A stretch of DNA of 64,000 nucleotides from JBBIRG01 sp964410965 (GTDB taxonomy: Bacteria > CLD3 > SB21 > JBBIRG01). The stretch covers positions 78,531 through 142,530 of the forward strand of contig CAYPIY010000010.1 in NCBI GenBank assembly GCA_964410965.1, written 5' to 3'. Numbering within the stretch: position 1 is the first letter of the stretch; every line of letters begins with the position of its first letter. The position numbers and the translations under genes were made by a program. Positions 9,439 through 18,312 of the stretch are shown here, one piece after another. The notes below the pieces were generated by a model that did not search any database, was not told the DNA's origin, and saw nothing but the letters and a program-made list of their open reading frames with translations.

Positions 9439-10671
9439 CTATTGAGTAAGAAAAGTCTTCATCATATCATCGGGGGTTCGGGCGTCAGGAAAGAACGAAA
9501 TGATTTTCAGGATAATATTTTCGACGACCGAATCCGGGCAAGAAGCGCCGCTGGTCATGGCAATGACGACCGGGCGGATGTCCGGAAGATATTTCTCCGT
9601 TGTCCGTTCCCGTTTATCGTGAACGGAGAAATGCAGGATCGAGTCGCGGGACAGAATTTTCTCCGATGATTCGATGTAATAAGAAGGAAGTTTCTGTTCG
9701 CACAGTTCGACCAGGTGGGAGGTATTGGAACTGTTGTAACCTCCGGCCACAATCGCCAGATTCGCCTGATCCTCCAGTAACCGGTAGACGGCCTGCTGGT
9801 TGTCGTGGGTCGCATAACATAACGTGTCGAGCGTATCGGCGAAATGCGTATGCGAAGTCCCGGCGGTCGACTTGTATTTATCCGTTATGGTTTTTCTTAA
9901 AAAATCGGAAATCGCCTGGGTATCCGCCGCGAGCATGGTGGTCTGGTTGACAACGCCGATTCGTTCCAGGTCGCGGTGTACGTCGAATCCCTGAGAATGC
10001 TGTCCGCTGAAGAGCGAAGAAAATTCCGCGGGGTCGCGTTTTCCGAGCATAATATCCGCGAGCTGTTTCGCCTGCTCCATGTCCCTGATGATGAGCGCCG
10101 GGGCGGTTTGAGCGATATGCGAGAATGTGGCGCGTGTTTCCTCGTGGCCGGGTTTGCCGTGGATGATAACGGTGAACCGGTCATTACCGATGGATTTTCC
10201 CTTGTTCCATACTTTCTGAACGAACGGGCATGTGGCGTCATACTGCAGAGGTTTGATGCCGCAGGATTCAATCCGGTTCATGATTTCCACCGTAGTCCCG
10301 AACGCGGGAATGATCACGATATCATCCCCGTTCAGATCGTCCCATGGGACCAGCGGTTCGCCGGAAGGTTTCATGATGAACCGGATGCCCCGTTTGACAA
10401 GATCGAGGTTGACCTCCGGATTATGGATCATTTCGCTCAGCAGATATATCCGGCGGCCGGGATTTTCATCGATGGCCTTATAGGCGATCTGGATCGCGTG
10501 TTCGACGCCGTAACAGAATCCGAAATGACGAGCGATCAGAAACTGTACGGGTCCGAAGTCAAGCCTCGTCGGAGAATAATCTTTTTTACGCGGGTCTTTC
10601 TGGTTGCGGATTCTTTTTATCCCGGCGATTAAAGGGCTGCGGTAGTACGTGGGAATGGTGAATTGTTTCAT
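9439..10671 (-). CDS. ispH: 4-hydroxy-3-methylbut-2-enyl diphosphate reductase, long (plant/cyanobacterial-like) form
   Basis: A 410-residue IspH/LytB, the final enzyme of the MEP isoprenoid pathway that makes IPP and DMAPP with a 4Fe-4S cluster. The three cluster cysteines are C53 (HFGFCYGVE), C148 (YDATCPFVQKVW) and C285 (DTLCYATHDNQQ). The length, the inserted segment around residues 200-240, and GGYNSSNTSHLVELCE resemble the long cyanobacterial and plant enzymes rather than the roughly 300-residue common form. Near the end TSGASCPDSVVE carries Cys (C378) where I would expect Thr. The gene is 13 bases after the zinc-ribbon ORF. Confidence 0.94.
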   Translation of the reverse strand: MKQFTIPTYYRSPLIAGIKRIRNQKDPRKKDYSPTRLDFGPVQFLIARHFGFCYGVEHAIQIAYKAIDENPGRRIYLLSEMIHNPEVNLDLVKRGIRFIMKPSGEPLVPWDDLNGDDIVIIPAFGTTVEIMNRIESCGIKPLQYDATCPFVQKVWNKGKSIGNDRFTVIIHGKPGHEETRATFSHIAQTAPALIIRDMEQAKQLADIMLGKRDPAEFSSLFSGQHSQGFDVHRDLERIGVVNQTTMLAADTQAISDFLRKTITDKYKSTAGTSHTHFADTLDTLCYATHDNQQAVYRLLEDQANLAIVAGGYNSSNTSHLVELCEQKLPSYYIESSEKILSRDSILHFSVHDKRERTTEKYLPDIRPVVIAMTSGASCPDSVVENIILKIISFFPDARTPDDMMKTFLTQ

Positions 10672-10684
10672 GCAGGATTGCAGA

Positions 10685-10891
10685 TTATAAAAAATAAATC
10701 AGGCCGGACCATTGATTACCGCAGGATCCGCAATAATAAAAATGATCCACGTCTTCCCAGGTCAGGTCCGGTTCACGTGCGCCGGGGTGAATTTCACAGC
10801 CGATATAATAAATGCCTTTTCGTTTGCATTCGGGGCAAAGCTCGTCGGGAATGAGCCGGTTACAGCATCCTTTTGTCATGTTTTCAGCCAT
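10685..10891 (-). CDS. Small four-cysteine zinc-ribbon-like protein (68 aa)
   Basis: A 68-residue protein with two CxxC pairs, CPEC and CGSC, about 35 residues apart, plus an early CC and single Cys and His residues (CEIH). This is the usual look of a small zinc ribbon. There is no membrane segment or signal. It lies 17 bases after marC and 13 bases before ispH on the same strand and is therefore probably co-transcribed. I do not recognise the family; it could bind nucleic acid or be a metal chaperone, but neither is shown. Confidence 0.65.
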   Translation of the reverse strand: MAENMTKGCCNRLIPDELCPECKRKGIYYIGCEIHPGAREPDLTWEDVDHFYYCGSCGNQWSGLIYFL

Positions 10892-10908
10892 AGAAATTCC
10901 GTTCCCGG

Positions 10909-11565
10909 CTACATGGTATGGATCAGTTCGCGTATGCCGTTCCAGACAATCTGGACGCCGATCGCGAGAAGAATGAAAGCGGACAGTTTGGATATCGTCG
11001 CCGAGCCGCTTTTTCCGAGCCTTCGCAGAACATTCGCTGAATAGCGGTAAAACAAAAACACGGTGGTGGCGGCCAGGGCGATTCCCACGGCGACTCCGGC
11101 CAGCTGAATATACGTCTTGAGATCCAGCAGAGAGCCCGCGGGGACCAGCGTCAGCGTGATTGCCATCGAGCCCGGACCCGCAGTGACCGGCATGGTCAGG
11201 GGGAAAAACGCCTTATCGTGCATTTTTGTCTGAAGCTCTTCCTGTTCGTCATGCGAGATTTTCGGCGCGTTGTTCAGCATCGACCAGGCCGTGTGGAACA
11301 ACAGCAACCCGCCGGCAATGCCGATGACAGGTATCGATATGCCCAGTATGTTCAAAACCCACCCTCCGACAATCAGAACCCCGAACAGCAGGAAAAACGT
11401 ATTCACTCCGATCTTTCTCGCCAGTTTGTGCCGAATCCTGTCATCAACTGAAGACGTCATTTCCAGAAACACGGGCGCCATCGCGGGAGGATTGAGTATG
11501 GGAAATAAGGCCAGAAAACTGATGGCCATATAATTTCCGAAATCGGCGAAAAACTTGTGTTCCAT
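10909..11565 (-). CDS. MarC family integral membrane protein
   Basis: A 218-residue, highly hydrophobic protein with about six transmembrane segments. It matches the MarC/UPF0056 family by LALFPILNPPAMAPVFLEMT near the N-terminus and MPVTAGPGSMAITLTL in the middle. The family function is unknown despite the historical name (multiple antibiotic resistance). The frame opens upstream at 11598, but the extra 11 codons overlap an AGGAAGGA ribosome site, so the ATG at 11565 is preferred. It heads the operon with the zinc ribbon, ispH and the RCK channel. A 12-bp palindrome lies about 50 bases upstream. Confidence 0.9.
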   Translation of the reverse strand: MEHKFFADFGNYMAISFLALFPILNPPAMAPVFLEMTSSVDDRIRHKLARKIGVNTFFLLFGVLIVGGWVLNILGISIPVIGIAGGLLLFHTAWSMLNNAPKISHDEQEELQTKMHDKAFFPLTMPVTAGPGSMAITLTLVPAGSLLDLKTYIQLAGVAVGIALAATTVFLFYRYSANVLRRLGKSGSATISKLSAFILLAIGVQIVWNGIRELIHTM

Positions 11566-11613
11566 TAAAACGGCGTTCCTTCCTTTTGGATTACGCAATA
11601 TATAATATTTAAC

Positions 11614-11625
11614 TCACAATTGTGA
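11614..11625. promoter_or_regulatory. 12-bp perfect palindrome (possible operator) upstream of marC operon
   Basis: TCACAATTGTGA is a perfect palindrome in the 265-base gap between the divergent marC operon and the DUF255 gene. On the minus strand it overlaps a possible TTCACA -35 element, with TATATA 16 bases further on (about 11599-11604), so a bound repressor could block the promoter. No matching regulator gene is seen in the window. The rest of the gap is AT-rich without a gene. Confidence 0.4.
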
Positions 11626-11830
11626 AATGTTTTCTAAAAAAATTAGTTTAAGCTATATGAAATGCGGCATTTTATTGAAACCGGCATTGATTTTGAAGTC
11701 TGATTTTACATAAATAATTAAAAGTAAAGCAATGCTCGGCATAAGATAAATGTGAGTGATTGGAGAAAATACAAGTTCAAATCAAATTTCCAGGGACAAC
11801 AAACCGAAACACTGTTTCCCGAAAGAAATC

Positions 11831-13918
11831 ATGACCGATAAAACAAAAAATCAAAACCGGCTTGCCGGATCTTCAAGCCCTTATCTTCAACAGCACGCGT
11901 CGAATCCGGTTGACTGGTATCCATGGAGCGAAGAGGCGTTTGAGCTTGCCCGCCGTGAAGACAAACCCGTATTTCTGTCGATCGGATATTCGACCTGCCA
12001 CTGGTGTCATGTCATGGCGCATGAATCGTTTGAGGATGAGGAAGTCGCCGGTATGCTGAATCAATATTTTGTTTCCGTCAAACTGGACCGCGAGGAACGC
12101 CCGGATCTCGATCAGTTGTACATGTCATTTGTTCATGCGCTGACAGGCCGCGGCGGATGGCCGATGTCGGTGTTTCTGACTCCCGGCCGTAAACCTTTTT
12201 TTGCGGGAACGTATTTTCCCAAACACCCGCGCGGAGGACAAACGGGGTTTATGGATTTGCTCAACGCAATTCATGATGCCTGGAGCCGGAGAAAAGATGA
12301 TGTGCTGCAGTCCGCGGAGGAAATACTGCATCAGCTTAAGCAGAAAAAAGATTCAGGAAACATCCGTGCGATACCGGAAAAAGCGACTGATATTGCTTTT
12401 GATCAACTCAGTTCCGCGTTTGACTCTGACTACGGCGGATTCGGAGAAGCGCCAAAATTTCCGACGCCGCACCACCTGCTTTTTCTTCTCCGCTACTGGA
12501 AAAAAACGGGATATGCCGAAGCGTTATGGATGGCTGAATACACTCTGAAAAAAATGCGCTACGGAGGAATCTGTGATCAGCTGGGAGGAGGATTTCACCG
12601 TTATTCCACCGACCGGCACTGGAGGCTCCCGCACTTTGAAAAAATGCTGTATGACCAGGCGCTGCTGAGCATGGCTTTCACCGAAGCTTTTCAAATCACT
12701 GGAAAAGATTTTTACAGAAACACCGGCGGCGAAATTCTGGATTTTGTGTTGGTGAGCATGACATCGCCCGAAGGGGGATTCTGGTCGGCCTACGACGCGG
12801 ACAGCGAAGGAGAGGAAGGCAGATTTTATTTATGGTCTGAAACCGAATTGATGTCTTTGCTTGGGCCTAATGACTTTCATTTCGTCAAACATGCCTGGAA
12901 TACGATGCCTGAGGGCAATCATGCGGATGAATCATCGGGCCGGCCGACCGGATTGAATATATTATATCAAGACAAGGACAGCGACGTTCTGGCGTACGAG
13001 CAGGGGATTTCAGTACAGGAGTGGCTGACCGTCAAAAAACGAATTCAGGATTTGCTTATTAAAGTCAGGAACAGCAGGGTTCCGCCGTTCCTTGATGATA
13101 AGATCCTGACAGACTGGAACGGCCTGATGATCGCAGCGCTTGCGAAAGCGTCGGCGTCATTCGGTAACCGTCCTTACCTTGAAGCTGCCGAATCGGCCTG
13201 GAAATTCGTTAACACGCATCTTCGCGATTCTCAGGGCCGTCTCCTGAAAAGCTGGCGTAACGGCCGGACGGTCATGAGCGGCCATCTGGACGATTACGCG
13301 TTCATCATCTGGGGACTGATCGAATTGTATGAGGTCTCCGCTGTTCCGGATTACCTTCGCGAGGCCGTTTCGCTGACCAATACGATGATTGCTGATTTCT
13401 GGGATTCCGGACAGCACGGGTTTTATCTTGCCTCAGGAACAGCGACCGACCTGATTTTGCGGAACAAAGAATGTTCCGACGGAGCCTATCCGTCCGGAAA
13501 TTCAGTTGCCGCTCATAACCTGATCAGGCTGGGAAGAATGACAGGGAATACCGGCTGGATCGCGATGGCCGGACAAACCGGCGCCGCCTTTGCCGATGAG
13601 ATCAGGCGTGCCCCATCGGGATTTACTCATTATTTATCGGCATTCATGATGCTGAATCATTCAGGAACCGATATCCTGGTTACCGGGAATCCGGAATCGC
13701 ATGAATACCGGAATCTCGTCTCAGCCCTGGGGAAAAAATATCTGCCCGATAAGACGATTCTGTACCGTGATGACCGCAATGCCGGAGAACTTCATGATCT
13801 GGCGCCTTTTCTGCTTTCTTTTCCCGTGATCCCGGACGGAGTCCGGTGTTACATCTGCAAAGGACAAGTTTGCGAGTCGGTGATCGGTTCCGCATCCGAG
13901 CTGGATGATTACATTTAG
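11831..13918 (+). CDS. Thioredoxin-domain protein, DUF255/YyaL (SSP411-like)
   Basis: A 695-residue protein of the YyaL/spermatogenesis-associated protein 20 family. The N-terminal DUF255 thioredoxin-like domain has the signature NPVDWYPWSEEAF and the redox pair C56/C59 in YSTCHWCHVMAHESF. A long alpha/alpha toroid resembling N-acylglucosamine 2-epimerase and glycosidases follows (GGICDQLGGGFHRYSTD, WSAYDADSEGEEGRFYLW, DDKILTDWNGLMI). The biochemical function is not settled. The open frame reaches back to 11756, but family alignment starts at LAGSSSPYLQQHASNPVDW, so the ATG at 11831 is chosen. No signal peptide; the protein is likely cytoplasmic. Confidence 0.9.
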   Translation: MTDKTKNQNRLAGSSSPYLQQHASNPVDWYPWSEEAFELARREDKPVFLSIGYSTCHWCHVMAHESFEDEEVAGMLNQYFVSVKLDREERPDLDQLYMSFVHALTGRGGWPMSVFLTPGRKPFFAGTYFPKHPRGGQTGFMDLLNAIHDAWSRRKDDVLQSAEEILHQLKQKKDSGNIRAIPEKATDIAFDQLSSAFDSDYGGFGEAPKFPTPHHLLFLLRYWKKTGYAEALWMAEYTLKKMRYGGICDQLGGGFHRYSTDRHWRLPHFEKMLYDQALLSMAFTEAFQITGKDFYRNTGGEILDFVLVSMTSPEGGFWSAYDADSEGEEGRFYLWSETELMSLLGPNDFHFVKHAWNTMPEGNHADESSGRPTGLNILYQDKDSDVLAYEQGISVQEWLTVKKRIQDLLIKVRNSRVPPFLDDKILTDWNGLMIAALAKASASFGNRPYLEAAESAWKFVNTHLRDSQGRLLKSWRNGRTVMSGHLDDYAFIIWGLIELYEVSAVPDYLREAVSLTNTMIADFWDSGQHGFYLASGTATDLILRNKECSDGAYPSGNSVAAHNLIRLGRMTGNTGWIAMAGQTGAAFADEIRRAPSGFTHYLSAFMMLNHSGTDILVTGNPESHEYRNLVSALGKKYLPDKTILYRDDRNAGELHDLAPFLLSFPVIPDGVRCYICKGQVCESVIGSASELDDYI

Positions 13919-14029
13919 GTATCTGCCGATGCATGCGTTTACCGACGAACAATTACCAGTTTTTTTCCTGCGGTAAGGCTCATTCCGGGCGAATAATTTT
14001 TCCGCACACTCATCGGACCGGATAAAAAC

Positions 14030-14058
14030 TTGTATCCGAATATTTTTTTTCCTATCTT
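14030..14058 (+). promoter_or_regulatory. Putative promoter of proS
   Basis: TTGTAT at 14030-14035 and TATCTT at 14053-14058 are 17 bases apart; the -10 is followed by G, giving TATCTTG, which also resembles the TAnnTTTG element of Bacteroidota. Transcription would begin near 14065, about 40 bases before the proS ATG. Prediction only. Confidence 0.4.
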
Positions 14059-14105
14059 GCGTGCGCAACTGACCAAAGACCGAATAACGATTGGAAGGAC
14101 AACGT

Positions 14106-15542
14106 ATGGCCATCACGAAACGAGAACAGGATTATTCGCAATGGTACATTGACATCGTCATGCAGGCACAGCTGGCGGATTACGCGCCGGTCAAGGGTTG
14201 CATGGTCATCCGCCCGAACGGATACGCGATCTGGGAACTGATCCAGCAGTCGCTCGACCGGATGTTCAAGGAAACCGGACATGTCAACGCCTATTTCCCG
14301 CTTTTTATCCCTGAAAGCTTTATCAATAAGGAAAAAGAGCATGTGGAGGGGTTTGCTCCCGAATGCGCCGTTGTCACTCACGGCGGCGGGAAAGAACTGG
14401 AGGAACGGCTCTACGTCCGGCCAACGTCCGAAACGGTGATCTGGAGCATGTATAAGAACTGGATCCACTCATACCGCGACCTTCCGCTGCTGATCAACCA
14501 GTGGGCGAATGTCGTGCGCTGGGAAATGCGTACGCGCCTTTTTCTCCGGACTACGGAATTTCTGTGGCAGGAAGGGCATACCGCCCACGCCACGTATGAG
14601 GAAGGCGAGGAGGAAACGGTAAAAATGCTGAATGTATATAAGCGGTTCGCCGAAGAATTTATGGCGGTGCCCGTATATCACGGAAGGAAGACGAACGCCG
14701 AAAAATTCGCCGGCGCGCTGCACACCTACTGTATTGAGGCAATGATGCAGGATAAAAAAGCCCTTCAGGCGGGAACCTCCCACAACCTCGGCCAAAATTT
14801 CGCGAAAGCGTTCGACGTCAAATTCCAGGACGCCAACAAGGAACTGCAGTACGTTTACGCGACAAGCTGGGGCGTCAGCACACGGCTGATCGGCGCGCTG
14901 ATCATGGCGCACAGCGACGACCTCGGACTTGTGCTTCCCCCGAAACTGGCGCCGACACAGGTTGCCATTGTCCCGATCTATAAGGATGACACTGAACGAA
15001 ACTCGACCGTCACGCTGGCCCATCAGATTAAAAACCAATTGATCGAAAAAAATATCCGCGTCCTCGTGGACGACCGCGACCAGTACCGGCCAGGCTGGAA
15101 ATTCAACGACTGGGAACTCAAAGGCGTCCCTGTCAGAATGGAAATCGGGCCGAAAGACGTGCAGAACGGACAGGTCGTCCTCGCGCGCAGAGACAAACCC
15201 GAGAAATCATTCAAGGAAACTGTTGCCGTCTCAGAAGCCGTGAACCGCGCTCCCGCGCTGCTGGACGAAATTCAGTCAAATCTGTTCAGCCGCGCGAAAG
15301 AATTCCGCGACAGTCGCACCTTTAATATTTCGACGTACGATGAACTGAAAACGCTGATGAACAGCGATCAGGGTTTCGCGCGCTGTTTCTGGGCCGGCTC
15401 GGACGCCGATGAGGCAAAGATCAAGGACGACATGAAAGCGACCGTCCGTTGCATCCTGTTTGAAACGTCCGGCGAAAAAGGGACCTGTTTCATGACAGGC
15501 AAGGAAACCGACGTCCAGGTGATCATCGGAAAAGCGTATTAA
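14106..15542 (+). CDS. proS: Prolyl-tRNA synthetase, archaeal/eukaryotic-like type
   Basis: A 478-residue class II synthetase charging tRNA-Pro. The short length, the lack of the YbaK-like editing insertion found in E. coli-type ProRS, and the sequence KREQDYSQWYIDIVMQAQLAD put it in the archaeal/eukaryotic-like (ProS type 3) group. Catalytic blocks are visible: VRPTSETVIW, NVVRWEMRTRLFLRTTEFLW (motif 2), the HNLGQNFAKAFDVKF region and the anticodon-binding domain from about residue 290. The C-terminus ends GKAY with the family-typical terminal Tyr. The ATG at 14106 has GGAAGGA upstream; an in-frame TTG at 14091 overlaps that site and is rejected. Confidence 0.95.
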   Translation: MAITKREQDYSQWYIDIVMQAQLADYAPVKGCMVIRPNGYAIWELIQQSLDRMFKETGHVNAYFPLFIPESFINKEKEHVEGFAPECAVVTHGGGKELEERLYVRPTSETVIWSMYKNWIHSYRDLPLLINQWANVVRWEMRTRLFLRTTEFLWQEGHTAHATYEEGEEETVKMLNVYKRFAEEFMAVPVYHGRKTNAEKFAGALHTYCIEAMMQDKKALQAGTSHNLGQNFAKAFDVKFQDANKELQYVYATSWGVSTRLIGALIMAHSDDLGLVLPPKLAPTQVAIVPIYKDDTERNSTVTLAHQIKNQLIEKNIRVLVDDRDQYRPGWKFNDWELKGVPVRMEIGPKDVQNGQVVLARRDKPEKSFKETVAVSEAVNRAPALLDEIQSNLFSRAKEFRDSRTFNISTYDELKTLMNSDQGFARCFWAGSDADEAKIKDDMKATVRCILFETSGEKGTCFMTGKETDVQVIIGKAY

Positions 15543-15610
15543 CCGGGACGAAGATATGTGTTTTATTTGTTCTGCGATAAACCCCACAACGTCACAACGG
15601 GAGGTGTTCG

Positions 15611-16378
15611 ATGTATATTCATGAAACTGGAAAAGGATTACCGGTTGTTCTCGTGCACGGTTATCCGCTGAATCATCAGATCTGGACTCATCAGTTTCCC
15701 CTGTCCTCGCATTATCATATCTACGCTCCCGACCTGCCGGGTTTCGGACAATCCCGCCTTCAGGTCATTCATTCGATGGAAGAATATGCCGACCGCATTT
15801 ACCAGATGCTGGAATTCCGCGGACTGAACAAGGTGGTGATGTTCGGGCATTCCATGGGCGGATACATCACGCTGGCATTTGCCGAAAAATATCCCGATAT
15901 GCTGATGGGACTCGGGATGATCAATTCCCGGGCTTCCGCCGATTCCGAGGATACGAAGAAATACCGCCACGATCAGATGCTGAAGATCAAGAACGAGGGA
16001 ACCGCGCCGGTCATACCGTCCATACCGTCGCGCCTGCTGGCCCCGGAAACGATTGAGAACAAACCCCATGTAGTGCAGGCGTTCGGAAAGATCATTGAGA
16101 CCGCAACGGCCGAAGGAATGATTCTAGCCCTGCACGCCATGGCCGTCCGCAAGGATCACCGTGACCTGCTGAAACAGCTTGACATTCCGGTCCTTGTGAT
16201 TGCCGGCAAGGATGACCAGCATGTGACGGCGGAAGAATCCCGCGCCATGGCCGATGGCCTCAAAAAAGGCACATACGTGGAAATTGATTCCGCCGGTCAT
16301 ATGTCGATGATGGAACAGCCTGAAATCGTTACGGCGAAAATGCAGCATTTTCTGAGTCAATTCCAGACGGAGACCTGA
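15611..16378 (+). CDS. Alpha/beta-fold hydrolase
   Basis: A 255-residue alpha/beta hydrolase. The oxyanion strand is VVLVHGYPL at about 12-20, the nucleophile elbow GHSMGG holds S81, the acid is D201 or D202 (IAGKDDQHV) and the base is H230 (SAGHMSMMEQPE). No signal peptide, so it is probably cytoplasmic. The substrate cannot be predicted; esterases, lactonases and dehalogenases share this layout. A strong GGGAGGT ribosome site precedes the ATG. It lies 68 bases after proS on the same strand and may be read from the same transcript. Confidence 0.88.
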   Translation: MYIHETGKGLPVVLVHGYPLNHQIWTHQFPLSSHYHIYAPDLPGFGQSRLQVIHSMEEYADRIYQMLEFRGLNKVVMFGHSMGGYITLAFAEKYPDMLMGLGMINSRASADSEDTKKYRHDQMLKIKNEGTAPVIPSIPSRLLAPETIENKPHVVQAFGKIIETATAEGMILALHAMAVRKDHRDLLKQLDIPVLVIAGKDDQHVTAEESRAMADGLKKGTYVEIDSAGHMSMMEQPEIVTAKMQHFLSQFQTET

Positions 16379-16432
16379 ACCGGGTGTTACGGTTATCAAT
16401 CTAAAAAATAATTAACGGAAAAGGCCGGTCTG

Positions 16433-16650
16433 TCAGAACCCTAATCCAGGCTGTTCCTGCAGAAACCGCATATCAAAGCTTTTGCGGTGAATCGTGGACA
16501 ACCCGTGCTCTTTGATGGCCCGGACATGTTCGGGCGTCGGTAGCCTTTATACTTGAAAAATGATATTGCGGAAAGATCGGGTCATATTCGTTCATGAACC
16601 GGTTGCGTGTGATTTTCGCAAGAATCGATGCCTCCGCGATGCAGAGACAT
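16433..16650 (-). pseudogene. Decayed 3'-end copy of rnhB
   Basis: This stretch repeats the last 75 or so codons of the intact rnhB at 17664-18302 at clearly recognisable DNA similarity. It begins at ASILAKITRNRFMNEYDPIF and ends FLQEQPGLGF plus a stop, against FLQEQLGFGF plus a stop in the intact gene. Two single-base deletions near TATAAAGGCTA break the frame in the middle; downstream of them the reading frame again matches RnhB. There is no 5' part, so it cannot make RNase HII. The copy lies downstream of the intact gene, with a GNAT gene and AT-rich DNA between them. Confidence 0.85.
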
Positions 16651-16747
16651 TGATTTAACCACTTAAATCCCAATTTTTTATATCGTGTTTGCGGCAGCGC
16701 TTATTTGTTCAGTGTTGTATTTCGTTTGTAATAGATTCCTGATATTC

Positions 16748-17194
16748 CTACAAATCCTTTTTAAGATAGATCATATCGACAAGTTGTATGTCGCCCTCGA
16801 AAATCGGGTGGTCGTAATTGTCCGTAAAAAAATTCTTTTCCCGATGTGATTTTTCAAATCCGCAACTTTCATAAAACGACAAGATGGCCGGAGTTTCGCC
16901 TGTCCCGACTAGCATGGTTTTGAAGTCGTTTTTGTAGAAATCAGAAATGAAATTTATCAGCGCTCTGCCGTACCCCTTGCCCTGATATTGCTTGTATGTC
17001 GCTATGTTTTTCAGCTCGCAGGTTTCGCTGTTGACCGGCACGACGACGCAAACGCTTTTCAAATCATCGTCATATAAAGCGAATAAGTCTCCGCCCGGCA
17101 AATACTTGTCGATCATATTTTCCTGCTCGTCAGCCAGTAACAATAAGTCAAGGAACTGTTTTTTATTTTCGGTAATTTTTTCTATTTTCACCAT
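16748..17194 (-). CDS. GNAT family N-acetyltransferase
   Basis: A 148-residue GNAT acetyltransferase, which would transfer acetyl from acetyl-CoA to an amine. The acetyl-CoA loop is YKQYQGKGYGRALINFI, the classic Q/RxxGxG/A motif, preceded by the beta strand CELKNIATY. The C-terminal PAILSFYESCGFEKSHREKN is also typical. The substrate is unknown. The gene is more AT-rich than its neighbours and uses more AAA/ATA-type codons, and it is bracketed by an intact and a decayed rnhB copy; both facts suggest recent acquisition. A GGA-AAGAGAG region precedes the ATG. Confidence 0.85.
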   Translation of the reverse strand: MVKIEKITENKKQFLDLLLLADEQENMIDKYLPGGDLFALYDDDLKSVCVVVPVNSETCELKNIATYKQYQGKGYGRALINFISDFYKNDFKTMLVGTGETPAILSFYESCGFEKSHREKNFFTDNYDHPIFEGDIQLVDMIYLKKDL

Positions 17195-17663
17195 CTCTCT
17201 TTTATTTCCTGATTTGTCAGGTTTATCTTTCCGTTGTATCGCCCCGTAAAATCGCTAACGGTTGGGTATAGTTACTGATCTTATATTGCTATATTGGAGC
17301 GATAAGAACAATTACTTATATTTTCCTTCTATCATCTTTGCTCCTTTTACTCAAAATATTCATTCATTGGATTTTTTATCTTTTCAATTGCTTTTTTGGA
17401 GACGTGAGTATATAAATCTGTCGTTTTTGACTTACGTGTCCCAATAACTTTTGTATGTATCGCAAATCTGTACCTTTAAATGTGTTGCGAACTGTAAGGC
17501 AATATGTGCAGAATTTTTCGGACAAACTCTATAAGAAACTTAATTGACAGTATTAAAAAAGTCAAAAAAATTATTTCTTATGCCGCTGAAATTCTATCTT
17601 TTTGCCGTAAATTCCATATTTAATTTTGTAAATGGACGTGCCAACAAAAACACACATTGCCGT
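17195..17663. other. AT-rich non-coding stretch between GNAT gene and rnhB
   Basis: About 470 bases with no gene I can support. Base composition is clearly more AT-rich than the surrounding chromosome. One small inverted repeat, CCTGA-TTTG-TCAGG, is at 17208-17221 just upstream of the GNAT start. No integrase, attachment-site duplication or IS end was recognised. It belongs to the same inserted segment as the GNAT gene. Confidence 0.5.
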
Positions 17664-18302
17664 TCAGAACCCGAACCCCAGCTGTTCCTGCAGAAACTGC
17701 ATGCAGAAGGTTTTCCGGTGAATCGTGGAAAGCCCGTGCTCTTTGATCGCCCTGATATGTTCCGGCGTCGGATAGCCTTTATGCCGGGCAAAATTGTATT
17801 GAGGGAAGATCGGATCATACTCATTCATCAGCCGGTCGCGCGTGACTTTCGCGAGAATCGACGCCGCCGCAATCGCAAAACTTTTTGAATCGCCCTTGAC
17901 GATTGCGCGTTGTTTTGTCCCGAAAGCGTGATGGTCGGGAAACGGCAGTTTATTGCCGTCGACAAGAATAAAATCGGGCTTCAGCGTCAGCAATTCGGCG
18001 CATCGCCGCATTCCGTATAAAGATGCCTGGAGGATGTTAATTTTATCAATGGTTTCGTGATTGACAATTTCGACATGAAACGCCGCCGCGCGTTCCCGTA
18101 TCAGTTCAAAGAATGTTTCCCGTTCCTGTTCGGATAATTGTTTGGAATCCGTTACGCCCTCGATGATCGTTTCGGGTTCGAACACCACGCCCGCGACAAC
18201 CACAGGCCCGGCCAGCGGCCCGCGGCCCGCCTCATCCACGCCAATGACATGGCGGCAACCCATGGCCCAGCATTCCCGTTCATATGTCAGCATATCCGTC
18301 AT
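17664..18302 (-). CDS. rnhB: Ribonuclease HII
   Basis: A 212-residue RNase HII that removes RNA from RNA-DNA hybrids and nicks at single ribonucleotides in DNA. The signature GVDEAGRGPLAGPVVVAGVV supplies D23 and E24; the other two metal-binding acids lie in FILVDGNKL and KGDSKSFAIAAASILAKV. The frame opens at 18401, but the ATG at 18302 has GGA upstream and the extra N-terminus runs through the rpsA terminator, so it is not protein. The gene follows rpsA on the same strand beyond that terminator. Its 3' third has a decayed duplicate at 16433-16650. Confidence 0.94.
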   Translation of the reverse strand: MTDMLTYERECWAMGCRHVIGVDEAGRGPLAGPVVVAGVVFEPETIIEGVTDSKQLSEQERETFFELIRERAAAFHVEIVNHETIDKINILQASLYGMRRCAELLTLKPDFILVDGNKLPFPDHHAFGTKQRAIVKGDSKSFAIAAASILAKVTRDRLMNEYDPIFPQYNFARHKGYPTPEHIRAIKEHGLSTIHRKTFCMQFLQEQLGFGF

Positions 18303-18312
18303 TGTATTATCC

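Noticed and set aside
17195..17260. Possible integron attC-like site (CGTTAGCG and GGTTGGG near 17255-17265)
   Set aside because: The paired core sites and the folded arm of an attC could not be completed, and there is no integrase.
17262..17447. 61-codon frame in the AT-rich insert next to the GNAT gene
   Set aside because: Short, no ribosome site, composition typical of translated AT-rich DNA (Phe, Leu, Ser, Tyr).
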